Positions 49,763 to 57,409 of a stretch of DNA of 64,000 bases are shown here, piece after piece. The stretch comes from SLRI01 sp036796215 (GTDB lineage Bacteria > Pseudomonadota > Alphaproteobacteria > Geminicoccales > Geminicoccaceae): contig DAIRDJ010000002.1 of assembly GCA_036796215.1 (NCBI GenBank), forward strand, positions 1-64,000. Reading direction: 5' to 3'. Both the position numbers and the translations under genes were made by a program. Below the pieces are notes generated by a model that made no database searches, was not told the origin of the DNA, and worked only from the letters and a program-made list of their open reading frames with translations. Every line of letters begins with the position of its first letter. The stretch's first letter is position 1.

Positions 49763-50055
49763 GCGTGCAACGGGTGCTTCGGCTCAGCCTTGGCGACAAT
49801 GTGGCGACCGCCCTCGCCGATCTGGAGGCAGGCGAGCTGGTCGAGTTCGAGGGATTGGTGCTGACGGTGCGGGAGGCCGTGCCGCTCTGCCACAAACTGG
49901 CGCTCGGCGACCTCGCACCCGGCGATCAGGTGGTCAAATACGGCCAGCCGATCGGCCGGATGACGGCGGCGGTGCCGGCGGGCGGGCATGTCCATGTGCA
50001 CAACATGCAGAGTGCCCGTGGGATGCAGAATGAGGGTCAGTCGGCGGCCGGGTAG
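49759..50055 (+). CDS. UxaA-family small subunit (SAF domain)
   Basis: A 98-residue SAF-domain protein that forms the N-terminal half of UxaA-type lyases (LSLGDNVATALADLEAGELV, GDQVVKYGQPIGRMTAAVPA, then GGHVHVHNMQSARG, whose His residues are typical of the metal/substrate site). The GTG start overlaps the large subunit stop, so both are made in stoichiometric amounts. Its last 19 bases overlap the 3' end of the convergent ketopantoate-reductase-like gene. Confidence 0.88.
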   Translation: MSVQRVLRLSLGDNVATALADLEAGELVEFEGLVLTVREAVPLCHKLALGDLAPGDQVVKYGQPIGRMTAAVPAGGHVHVHNMQSARGMQNEGQSAAG

Positions 50056-51029
50056 AGCCCCTGGGTTCGGGCGAGCTGGGTCAAAAGGGCCACGACGATG
50101 TCGAGCGTCGGTGTCGCGACCTCGGCACTTCTGGCGAAGTCCTGGACGATGGTCAGCATGCTGTCGATCTCGAGTGGCCGGCCGCGCTCGAGGTCCTGCA
50201 GCATCGAGGGCTTGTGCGGCAGCCGGGCACCCGGTCGGGTCAATGCTTCGGGATCGATGCCGAGGTCGGCAAAGCCGTGGGTGGCGGCCACCCGCATCGC
50301 CTCCTCGACCAGGCTGCGGGCGATGTCGCTGAGCGCAGGCTCGTCGTCGAGGCCGCTGGCGGTCGCCCGGGTCAGGGTGCAGAACGGGGCGGTCGAGAGG
50401 TTCAAGAGGAGCTTCTTCCACATCGCCTCGCGGATGTCGGCCGGCAGCTCCACACGAACGCCGGGACAGGCCAGGGCCTCGGCCACGGTCTCCAGGGTCG
50501 CCGGAACCGGCACCGGCTGGCCGAGATGGAAGTGGCAGTCGCGAAGTGTGCAGACGATGCGGCCCGGGGCCACGACCTCGTTGGGCGCGTAGACGACGAG
50601 ACCCATCGCGCGCTCGGCCGGGATGGCACGCGCGAGGCTGCCGTCGGGATCGAGCCTCTTGGTGTCGAAGGGTACCTTCGGGGTTAAGCCCTGGCCGTAC
50701 CACCAGAAGACACCGTTCTGGACGAAGACGACCCGGGTCCGGTCGTGCAGCAGCGGGGCGATGGCGGCCGGGACCGCGGCGTTGGCCGTGGTCTTCAGGG
50801 TGACGAGGACGATATCGGCGGGCCCGAGGGCGGCTGCGTCGTCGCTCGCCTCGATTTGGGCCGTGATGGTCTCGCTGGGAGCCTCGAGGGTCAGGCCGGA
50901 CTTCTGGATGGCAGCCAGTTGCTCGCCCCTGGCGACGACCCCGACGTTGCGGCCGGCATGGGCGAGGCGGGCGGCGAGATAGCCGCCGACCGCACCGGCG
51001 CCGAAGATGGCGATGCGCGGGCCGGTCAT
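50037..51029 (-). CDS. Ketopantoate-reductase-family oxidoreductase (PanE/ApbA-like)
   Basis: NAD(P)H-dependent reductase of 2-keto acids, 330 residues. The Rossmann motif is FGAGAVGGYLAARLA, the mid-domain lysine is in VLVTLKTTA, and the catalytic Lys and first Asn are in MWKKLLLNLSTAP. The second Asn expected four residues on is not conserved, and the last part carries RPLEIDSM with the catalytic-position Glu. It is in an operon after an enolase-superfamily enzyme (4-nt overlap) in a sugar-acid locus. A substrate other than ketopantoate is therefore more likely than vitamin B5 synthesis. Confidence 0.82.
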   Translation of the reverse strand: MTGPRIAIFGAGAVGGYLAARLAHAGRNVGVVARGEQLAAIQKSGLTLEAPSETITAQIEASDDAAALGPADIVLVTLKTTANAAVPAAIAPLLHDRTRVVFVQNGVFWWYGQGLTPKVPFDTKRLDPDGSLARAIPAERAMGLVVYAPNEVVAPGRIVCTLRDCHFHLGQPVPVPATLETVAEALACPGVRVELPADIREAMWKKLLLNLSTAPFCTLTRATASGLDDEPALSDIARSLVEEAMRVAATHGFADLGIDPEALTRPGARLPHKPSMLQDLERGRPLEIDSMLTIVQDFARSAEVATPTLDIVVALLTQLARTQGLYPAAD

Positions 51030-52153
51030 GCCGCGGTCACGTCGAAGCGGGTGAGGACGGCTGGATCGATGGTGATGCCGAGGCCCGGGCCATCCGGCAG
51101 CTGGAGCCTGCCGTGCACGACCTCGGGCGGGGTTGCGAGATGCGTGAAGAGCGGGTTGGGCTTGGCGTCCATCTCGACCAGATCGACGTCCTTGCGGGCG
51201 GCCGCCAGCTGGGCACTGGCATAGAGGCCGACCGGGCCGCCATACATGTGCAGCGCTACCAGCTTGCCCGCCGCCTTGCCCATCGCACAGAGCCGGCCGC
51301 CCATGGTGATGCCGGCTGTCTTGGTGATGTCCGGCTGTGCCCAGTCGGGGTCGATCTCGGCCAGGAGTGTGCGAAAGCCCGCCTCGCCATAGCTGTTCTC
51401 GCCCATCGCCAGGGGTGGCCGGCCGGGCGTTTTGTGCCACAGGCGGTAGGCGTCGGTATCGTCCACCGGGAAGGGCTCCTCGAGCCAGTCGAGCCGTGCC
51501 GCCTCGAGGACGTCCATGATGGAGGCGAGGCTCTCCGGTGTTTGCCCCTGGCTCGCATCCATCATCAGGGGACGGCTGCCGGCCGCGGCGCGCGCCTCGG
51601 GGAGCCAGCGGCGGCCCGTCTCGGTTGCCGCCGGCAGCTTGACCTTGAAGCGGGTGTGGCCCTTGGCCGCCATGGCCTCGATCATCTCCGGCCGGTCGAT
51701 CGGCAGGTTGGTGGCGTAGACGGCGACGGCGTCACGGGCGTCGGCGCTGAGCACGCGGCGGAGCGGTTGGCCCACGGCCTTGGCGTGCGCGTCCCAAAGG
51801 GCGATGTCGGCACCGGCGAGGGCCTGCTGGAACGGGCCGATCGCCCCCATCTGGTTGGCGAGGCCGCGCATCCCTCGGGCGAGCTTCGCGTGCAGTCGTG
51901 GCGGCTCGTCGAGGGGTTCGCCTGTGAGCGCCGGGCGGACGATGCGGCGGAGGATCTCGACCCGCTCGGGGCAGCCCCAAGGCGGGAAGTTGGCCCAGAC
52001 CTCGCCGATGCCCGTCGCGCCGCTGGCGAGCTGGACCAGGACGAGGAGGTTGTGGCGCACCTCGACCCGGCCGAAGGGGGCGATGATCGGGGCCTCGAGC
52101 GGTGCCTCGATCAGCACGACGCGGACATCCCTGATCGTCTCGCTCATGGCCAT
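51026..52153 (-). CDS. Mandelate racemase/muconate lactonizing enzyme family protein 2
   Basis: Enolase-superfamily enzyme, 375 residues from ATG 52153 with GGAGGAGG upstream (ATG 52147 is an alternative). Catalytic and metal residues: Lys pair in RFKVKLPA, Asp in LMMDASQGQ, Glu in WLEEPFPVDD, Glu in AMGENSYGE and His in ALHMYGGPVGLY. This layout fits sugar-acid dehydratases or mandelate-racemase-like enzymes. It overlaps the ketopantoate-reductase-like gene by 4 nt and follows the SDR gene. Confidence 0.9.
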   Translation of the reverse strand: MAMSETIRDVRVVLIEAPLEAPIIAPFGRVEVRHNLLVLVQLASGATGIGEVWANFPPWGCPERVEILRRIVRPALTGEPLDEPPRLHAKLARGMRGLANQMGAIGPFQQALAGADIALWDAHAKAVGQPLRRVLSADARDAVAVYATNLPIDRPEMIEAMAAKGHTRFKVKLPAATETGRRWLPEARAAAGSRPLMMDASQGQTPESLASIMDVLEAARLDWLEEPFPVDDTDAYRLWHKTPGRPPLAMGENSYGEAGFRTLLAEIDPDWAQPDITKTAGITMGGRLCAMGKAAGKLVALHMYGGPVGLYASAQLAAARKDVDLVEMDAKPNPLFTHLATPPEVVHGRLQLPDGPGLGITIDPAVLTRFDVTAA

Positions 52154-52241
52154 CTGCCTCCTCCTCGTTTCTCGCGTTGGGCGGCCTAGCACGCGCCGCC
52201 ACACCCGGCCACCCCACCGCGCTTTTGACGGTCGCCGGTGC

Positions 52242-52280
52242 TGAGGACCGGTGGGGCATGTGGAGGCGCTGCCTCCCCAT
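52242..52280 (-). repeat. Double-hairpin 3'-end element, copy 9 (after SDR)
   Basis: ATGTGGAGGC (52258-52267) pairs with GCCTCCCCAT (52271-52280) with one wobble. On the minus strand it is followed by CATGCCCCACCGGTCC, the second half. It starts 13 nt downstream of the SDR stop, in sense orientation, between the SDR and the enolase-superfamily gene. Confidence 0.62.
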
Positions 52281-52293
52281 AAGTCTTTGCCCT

Positions 52294-53052
52294 CTAATCG
52301 CTCCGTTCGCCGATGACGAAGCCGCCGCCCGAGGCGTTGAGGTGGGCGCCGCTGATGAACGAGGCGGCGGGGGAGAGGAGCCAGCGGATGGCCTCGGCGA
52401 TCTCGTGGGCTTCGCCGACGCGGTGCATGGGGATGGTGGCGGCGAGCGTGGCCTCGATCGCGGGATCGTTGAGCCGGTCGGCGGTCATGTCGGTGCGGGT
52501 CATGCCGGGGCGGACGGCGTTGACGCGAATGCCGCGGGTCGCGACCTCCTTGGCGAGGCCGGTGGTGAAGGCGTCGACGGCGGCCTTGGAGGCGGCGTAG
52601 GCGGTGGCACCCGCCCGGCCGCCGATGGTGGCGGCCATGGACGAGACGTTGACGATGGCACCCCCTGTCGCCGGCATGCGGTGGACGGCTTCGCGGCAGC
52701 AGAGCATGAGGCCGGTGACGTTGACGGCCATGAGCCGCGCGATCGCGGTGGCGTCGAAGTCCTGGACGCGGGCGTTGACGCTGATGCCGGCGCTGTTGAC
52801 GAGGTGGGTGACGGGGCCGAGGGCCTGCTCGGTGGCATCGAACATGGCGACGATGTCGGCCTCGATGGCGACGTCGCCCTTGACGGGCACGGCCTTGCCG
52901 CCGGCCCGCTCGATCTCCTGCGCCACGGTTTCGGCGGCATCCGCGCGGTCGCGGTAGCCGATGGCGACGGCGAGGCCGTCTTTGGCGACGAGGCGGGCGG
53001 TGGCAGCACCGATGCCGCGGGCGCCTCCGGTGATCAGACATATGCCGGGCAT
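52294..53052 (-). CDS. Short-chain dehydrogenase/reductase (FabG-like)
   Basis: NAD(P)-dependent oxidoreductase, 252 residues. Cofactor motif ICLITGGARGIGAATA, the NSAG in LVNSAGISVNARV, and the catalytic Ser and Tyr-x3-Lys in IVNVSSMAA and TAYAASKAA. Classical SDR length and C-terminus (PGMTRTDMTADRLND, SFISGAHLNASGG). GAGGAGGAG precedes the ATG. The 34-bp palindromic element lies 30 bp upstream of the start, a position suited to control of this gene. Confidence 0.93.
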   Translation of the reverse strand: MPGICLITGGARGIGAATARLVAKDGLAVAIGYRDRADAAETVAQEIERAGGKAVPVKGDVAIEADIVAMFDATEQALGPVTHLVNSAGISVNARVQDFDATAIARLMAVNVTGLMLCCREAVHRMPATGGAIVNVSSMAATIGGRAGATAYAASKAAVDAFTTGLAKEVATRGIRVNAVRPGMTRTDMTADRLNDPAIEATLAATIPMHRVGEAHEIAEAIRWLLSPAASFISGAHLNASGGGFVIGERSD

Positions 53053-53081
53053 TGGGTTGGTCTCCTCCTCGAGCGGTGGCG

Positions 53082-53115
53082 TTAGGCGTACCAGGTACCC
53101 TTAAGGGGCGTTAAC
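53082..53115 (-). promoter_or_regulatory. 34-bp palindromic element, copy B, upstream of the SDR gene
   Basis: On the minus strand: GTTAACG (53115-53109), CCCC, then TTAAGGGTACC-T-GGTACGCCTAA (53104-53082), a palindrome with two mismatches. It contains the stop codon of the GMC oxidoreductase and ends 30 bp before the SDR ATG. The left end extends to GCGTTAACGG (53108-53117), 9 of 10 identical to the core of the LacI operator at 57310-57319. This suggests the same regulator. Confidence 0.65.
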
Positions 53116-54765
53116 GGTTGGGCGGGGTGCGGGGCTTGCTGCCGGGCGGTTGGTGGTGGATGTCGCGGTGGTGCGGCCGCGGATCAGGTCGGCGGCCTTC
53201 TCGGCGATCATGATGGTGGGAGCGTTGGTGTTGCCGGAGGTAACGGCGGGCATCACCGAGGCGTCGACGACGCGGAGTGCTTCGATGCCGTGGACGCGGA
53301 GCTCGGGATCGACCACGGCCAGGGAATCGGTGCCGATCCGGCAGGTGCAGGTCGGGTGGTACTGGGTGTGGCCGGTGGCCCGGGCGTAGGCCAGAAGGTC
53401 GTCGAGCGTGGTGGCAGCGGGGCCGGGTTGCAGCTCGGTGGCGGCGTAGCGCTGCATGGCGGGCTGGGCCATGACGCGGCGGGCGATGCCGATGCTCTTC
53501 GCGATGGTCAGCTGGTCGAGCTCCGTCGCGAGATAATTCGCGCACATCCGCGGCTGGTCGTGCGCGTCGGGCGAGCGGAGCCTGAGCCAGCCGCGACTGG
53601 TGGGGCGGAGCTGGGAGACGATGGGCGAGCAGCCGGGGTGGTCGTGGAAGTGGCCGGGCCGGTCGCCGCTCACGGGGTTGAAGTGGAACTGCATGTCGGT
53701 GTCCGGCAGGCCCGGCTCGGTCCGGGCGAAGCCGCCGGCCATCGACGGGCCCGAGGCGAGCGGGCCGCGGCCGAAAAAGAGGTAGCGGAGGCCCTCGCGC
53801 GCCATCAGGAGCGGGCTGCGGCGGACCTCGTTCAGGCTCTCGACTCCCTCGACCCGGTAGATGAGCTTGACCTGCAGATGGTCCTGGAGGTCGTTGCCGA
53901 CGCCGGGCAGGTCGTGGGCTATGGGGATGCCCAACTCCTGCAGGTGGCCGCCGGGGCCGATGCCGGAGAGCATCAGGAGCTGTGGCGACTTGATCGCACC
54001 CGCCGCCAGGATCACCTCTCGCGTCGCGTCGATCTCCCGAAGGACACCGTTTATCCGGGCGGTGACGCCCGTGGCCCGCCGGCCGTCGAGGCGGATGCGG
54101 GTGACCGGGGCGTCGGTTTCGACCGTGAGGTTGGGGCGGCTTTCGGCTGGCCTGAGATAGGCGACGGCCGTGCTGCAGCGGCGGCGGCCCTTGATGGTGA
54201 GCTGAAAATAGCCGACGCCTGCCTGGCTGGCACCGTTGAAGTCGTTGTTCGCCGGCAGGCCTGCCTGGACCGCCGCCTCGATGAAGGCGTTCGAGAGCGG
54301 GTGCGGGTCCTTGATGTCGCCGACCGAGAGAGGGCCGTCCAGCCCGTGCCAGTCGTCCTTCACCCGGGCCTGGCGTTCGGCCTTCTTGAAATAGGGGAGG
54401 ACGTCGTCCCAGCCCCAGCCCAGGGCACCCGCATCCCGCCAGCCGTCATAGTCGAGCGGCAGGCCCCGGACGTAGACCATGGCGTTGATCGAGGAGGAGC
54501 CGCCGAGCACCCGGCCCCTGGGCCAGATCTGCGTTCGGCCACCAAGCCCGGGCTCGGGCTCGGTCTTGAAGTTCCAGCTCAAGGTCGGGTGGTAGAGGAG
54601 GCGGTAGTAGCCGCCCGGCATGTGGATGAAGGGGTCATGGTCGCGAGGGCCGGCCTCGAGCAGGAGGACGCGTGCCTTGCCGTCCTCGGAGAGGCGGTTG
54701 GCGAGCACGCAGCCGGCGGAACCGGCACCGACGATGATGTAGTCGAAGGAGAGCCAGGCGCTCAT
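53101..54765 (-). CDS. GMC-family FAD-dependent alcohol oxidoreductase (choline-dehydrogenase-like)
   Basis: Oxidises an alcohol with FAD, 554 residues from ATG 54765. Motifs: VGAGSAGCVLANRL (FAD binding), GRVLGGSSSINAMVYVRG (first GMC signature), ILAAGAIKSPQLLMLSGIGP (second signature), and the catalytic His and Asn in HTQYHPTCTCRIG and SGNTNAPTIMIAE. The start overlaps the stop of sulfatase 3 (ATGA). Likely substrate: an alcohol released or exposed by the sulfatase. No signal peptide was found. Confidence 0.93.
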   Translation of the reverse strand: MSAWLSFDYIIVGAGSAGCVLANRLSEDGKARVLLLEAGPRDHDPFIHMPGGYYRLLYHPTLSWNFKTEPEPGLGGRTQIWPRGRVLGGSSSINAMVYVRGLPLDYDGWRDAGALGWGWDDVLPYFKKAERQARVKDDWHGLDGPLSVGDIKDPHPLSNAFIEAAVQAGLPANNDFNGASQAGVGYFQLTIKGRRRCSTAVAYLRPAESRPNLTVETDAPVTRIRLDGRRATGVTARINGVLREIDATREVILAAGAIKSPQLLMLSGIGPGGHLQELGIPIAHDLPGVGNDLQDHLQVKLIYRVEGVESLNEVRRSPLLMAREGLRYLFFGRGPLASGPSMAGGFARTEPGLPDTDMQFHFNPVSGDRPGHFHDHPGCSPIVSQLRPTSRGWLRLRSPDAHDQPRMCANYLATELDQLTIAKSIGIARRVMAQPAMQRYAATELQPGPAATTLDDLLAYARATGHTQYHPTCTCRIGTDSLAVVDPELRVHGIEALRVVDASVMPAVTSGNTNAPTIMIAEKAADLIRGRTTATSTTNRPAASPAPRPTVNAP

Positions 54766-56195
54766 CGAAAGGCCGCCATCCAATCACGGGTTTGGTAGTT
54801 GCTCTCGATCAGCCAGTCGCGCAGCACGGCGAGGAGGGTCGCCTTGGTCTCATGCAGTGCTGGATCGTCCCAGAGGTTCGCGGTCTCGGCCGGGTCGGCC
54901 TCGAGGTCGAAGAGCTGGCCGTAGGCCGCCCCCTTGAAGTGGACGAGCTTGTGCCGCTTCGAGCGCACCATGGTGATGAACTCGGTGCCGGTGAGGTTCA
55001 CATCACCCGCCTGCTCGCAGAAGACATGGCTCCGCGGCTGCCAGTCCTTGCCCTCGAGTGCCGGCAGCAGGGTCCGGGCCTCGAAGCTCTCGGGCACGGG
55101 GCAGCCGGCGAGCTCGAGGATGGTCGGCGCGAGGTCGAAGAGCTGGCAGAGACCGTCGATTGTGGCGCCGGCCTTGAAGCGCCCGGGCGCCCAGGCGATG
55201 ACCGGGGTTCTGGTCACCGCCTCGTACATCGACCATTTCTGGATGAGGCCGTGGTCGCCCATGCAGTCGCCATGGTCGGAGAAGAAGAGGACGACCGCGT
55301 TCTCGAGGTAGCCTCGTTGGCGCAAGGCCTCGAGCAGCTCGCCGATCTTCTCGTCGATCATCGTGACATTGGCGCAGTAGTAGGCCCAGAGGCGCTGCAG
55401 CTGCTCCGGTGTCGGATCGAGGCTCCAGACCACACTGTCGTGGTCGACCTCGACGTCGTGCTGTCGCTTCTCCTTCAAGGGCGGCGGCAGGGCGTCGAGC
55501 TCCGCAGCCGTGACCTTGGGGATCGGCAGGTCGTTCCGCTTCAGGTAGGGCTCGGCGAAGCGCGGGGTCGGGTCGTAGGGCGGGTGTGGGCCCGGGAAGC
55601 CCACCTGGAGGAAGAGGGGCTGGGTCTGCGGATAGGTCTGGACCCACCATTTGGCCATGTTGCCGACGAAGACGTCGGAATGGAGGTGCTCCGGCAGCTC
55701 CCACTCGAAGGCGCCGAGCCGTTCCTTGTAGTCGTCGCGCTTGCGGTAGAGGACACGCTGCTGCTTCTTCAGCCCGTGGGCGGCCAGGGCCTTGTCCCAC
55801 TCGTCGAAATACCAGCGGCCCTCCATGTAGCGGTCCTTGTTCTCGACCACGTAGCGCTCGTGGAAGCCGGCATCGGCGTTGTAGGGGATGGTGTGCATCT
55901 TGCCGACATTCACGCAGCGATAGCCGGCATCGCGCAGCTGCTCGACCCAGGTGCGTCCCCAGGGCTGGCCGTTCCGGAGCACGCCCGTGGTGTGGGGGTA
56001 GTAGCCCTTAAACAGGCTCGCCCGGCAGGGGACGCAGGAGGCGGCGGTGATGTGGCAGTTGGTGAGCACGGTGCCTTCGAGGGCGAGGCGGTCGAGATTG
56101 GGCGTGGTCATGTAGGGGAAGCCCAGCGCCTTGATGCTGTCGTAGCGCTGCTGGTCGGTGACGATCATGATGATGTTCGGGCGGTTCTCGGCCAT
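54762..56195 (-). CDS. Sulfatase 3
   Basis: Cys-type sulfatase of 477 residues from ATG 56195, with AGGAAGC upstream. It shows the metal ligand in IVTDQQRYDS, the formylglycine motif CVPCR (C-x-P-x-R), then FFSDHGDCMGDHGL and YGQLFDLEADPAETANLWDD. No signal peptide, so cytoplasmic. It lies 17 nt after the LacI regulator and overlaps the GMC oxidoreductase start by 4 nt, placing it in a LacI-sulfatase-GMC-SDR operon. Confidence 0.93.
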   Translation of the reverse strand: MAENRPNIIMIVTDQQRYDSIKALGFPYMTTPNLDRLALEGTVLTNCHITAASCVPCRASLFKGYYPHTTGVLRNGQPWGRTWVEQLRDAGYRCVNVGKMHTIPYNADAGFHERYVVENKDRYMEGRWYFDEWDKALAAHGLKKQQRVLYRKRDDYKERLGAFEWELPEHLHSDVFVGNMAKWWVQTYPQTQPLFLQVGFPGPHPPYDPTPRFAEPYLKRNDLPIPKVTAAELDALPPPLKEKRQHDVEVDHDSVVWSLDPTPEQLQRLWAYYCANVTMIDEKIGELLEALRQRGYLENAVVLFFSDHGDCMGDHGLIQKWSMYEAVTRTPVIAWAPGRFKAGATIDGLCQLFDLAPTILELAGCPVPESFEARTLLPALEGKDWQPRSHVFCEQAGDVNLTGTEFITMVRSKRHKLVHFKGAAYGQLFDLEADPAETANLWDDPALHETKATLLAVLRDWLIESNYQTRDWMAAFR

Positions 56196-56212
56196 CGGGG
56201 CTGCTTCCTCTC

Positions 56213-57262
56213 TCAACTCCGGCTGGTGCTGGCGCGAGCCACGAGCTCGGCCTCGAAGACGCGGACCACGGGTGCCGCACCGTCGATCCGGGCAAGGATG
56301 ATCTCGGCCGCCGCCCGGCCGATGGCGGCCCTCGGCGGGCGAATGGTCGAAAGGGCGGGGGTGACGCAGGCCGAGGCCTCGTTGTCGCCGAAGCCGATGA
56401 CGGCGATCTCGTCCGGCACCCGGCGCCCGGTCCTGGCGAGGCCGCGCAGCACGCCCATGGCGATCACGTCGCTGTTGCAGGCGATGCCGTCGATCTCGGG
56501 ATGGCGCGCCCTGAGGCGGGTCACCAGCGCCTCGCCGAGATCGGCACTGCCGCCGTCGGGTGCGGTGAGCGTGATCGGTTCCTGGCCCGCCGCCTCGAGT
56601 TCGGCGAGGCAGCCGTCGCGACGGCGCTGGGCGCGGTAGTCGTGGCGGCGCACGCAGCCGACGAAGGCGACATGGCGGCAGCCGACGTCGAGGAGATGGC
56701 GCGCCTGCAGCCGGCCGATGGCCGCGTGGTCCATGCCGACGGCGGAATCGATGCGCTGGTCGAGTGCCTCCCAGATCTCGACCACCGGGATGCGGGCCGC
56801 GGCCAGGAGCTCGCTCGCCTTCGGGTGATGGTCGGTGCCGACCAGCGCCATCGCCGCCGGGCGCCAGCTCAGCATGGTGCGGACCAAGGCCAGCTCCTGG
56901 TCGAGCTCGTAATGGCTGTTGCCGATCATCACGGAAAGGCCGGCCCGGCCGAGCTCGCCCTGCAGCGCGTCGATCATGGCGGCATACTCGGAATAGAAGA
57001 GCGAGGTGAGGATGACGCCCACCACCTCGGTGTTGGCTCCGGCAAGGCCGCCGGCGAGGCGGTTGGGGACGTAGTCGAGCTCGTCGAGCAGGGCCTCGAT
57101 CCTTTGCCGCAGCTCGGGGCGCACAGTCTGTGGTGCCCGGATCGCACGGCTCACTGTGTTGATCGACACCCCCGCCCGGGCGGCGATGTCCTTGAGCCCG
57201 ACCCGCCGTTCGGTGGTCGGCTGCAACTCCCTGATGGCGGTGTCCGCCAGCTTCTCCGGCAC
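56213..57262 (-). CDS. LacI-family transcriptional regulator
   Basis: The 349-residue protein has a LacI helix-turn-helix (LKDIAARAGVSINTVSRAIR, about residues 23-42), hinge (YVPNRLAGGLAG) and a periplasmic-binding-protein-like sensor domain (60-345). It is divergent from the ABC importer operon and upstream of sulfatase 3, GMC and SDR. A perfect palindrome at 57302-57322 lies between the two transcripts. It probably senses a sugar-type molecule and represses both directions. Confidence 0.94.
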   Translation of the reverse strand: MPEKLADTAIRELQPTTERRVGLKDIAARAGVSINTVSRAIRAPQTVRPELRQRIEALLDELDYVPNRLAGGLAGANTEVVGVILTSLFYSEYAAMIDALQGELGRAGLSVMIGNSHYELDQELALVRTMLSWRPAAMALVGTDHHPKASELLAAARIPVVEIWEALDQRIDSAVGMDHAAIGRLQARHLLDVGCRHVAFVGCVRRHDYRAQRRRDGCLAELEAAGQEPITLTAPDGGSADLGEALVTRLRARHPEIDGIACNSDVIAMGVLRGLARTGRRVPDEIAVIGFGDNEASACVTPALSTIRPPRAAIGRAAAEIILARIDGAAPVVRVFEAELVARASTSRS

Positions 57263-57301
57263 CGGGTCTGGTCCACCTTTCCGCCGTTCGCGGCGAGCAA
57301 A

Positions 57302-57322
57302 TGAGCGTTGCGTTAACGCTCA
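57302..57322. promoter_or_regulatory. LacI-type operator in the divergent promoter region
   Basis: Arms TGAGCGTT (57302-57309) and AACGCTCA (57315-57322) are exact inverted repeats. Nested inside is the 10-bp palindrome GCGTTAACGC (57310-57319). The site is 39 bp upstream of the LacI ATG and 88 bp upstream of the binding-protein ATG, placed to control both. A plausible plus-strand -35 (TTGCGT, 57308-57313) overlaps it. Confidence 0.7.
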
Positions 57323-57409
57323 CTTTGTGTACCCTGCAACCACAACCGCCGGCAAGGCAAGCGAAACGTCAAAACGCCGGGCGATCGCTCGGGATCAGGG
57401 AGACGAGCC

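Noticed and set aside
51026..53041. A 671-codon frame across the SDR and enolase genes
   Set aside because: The first part is an out-of-frame reading of the SDR gene. The real enolase-superfamily protein starts at 52153.
54762..57323. An 853-codon frame suggesting a LacI-sulfatase fusion
   Set aside because: Only residues from 56195 on are sulfatase; upstream it reads the LacI gene in a wrong frame.
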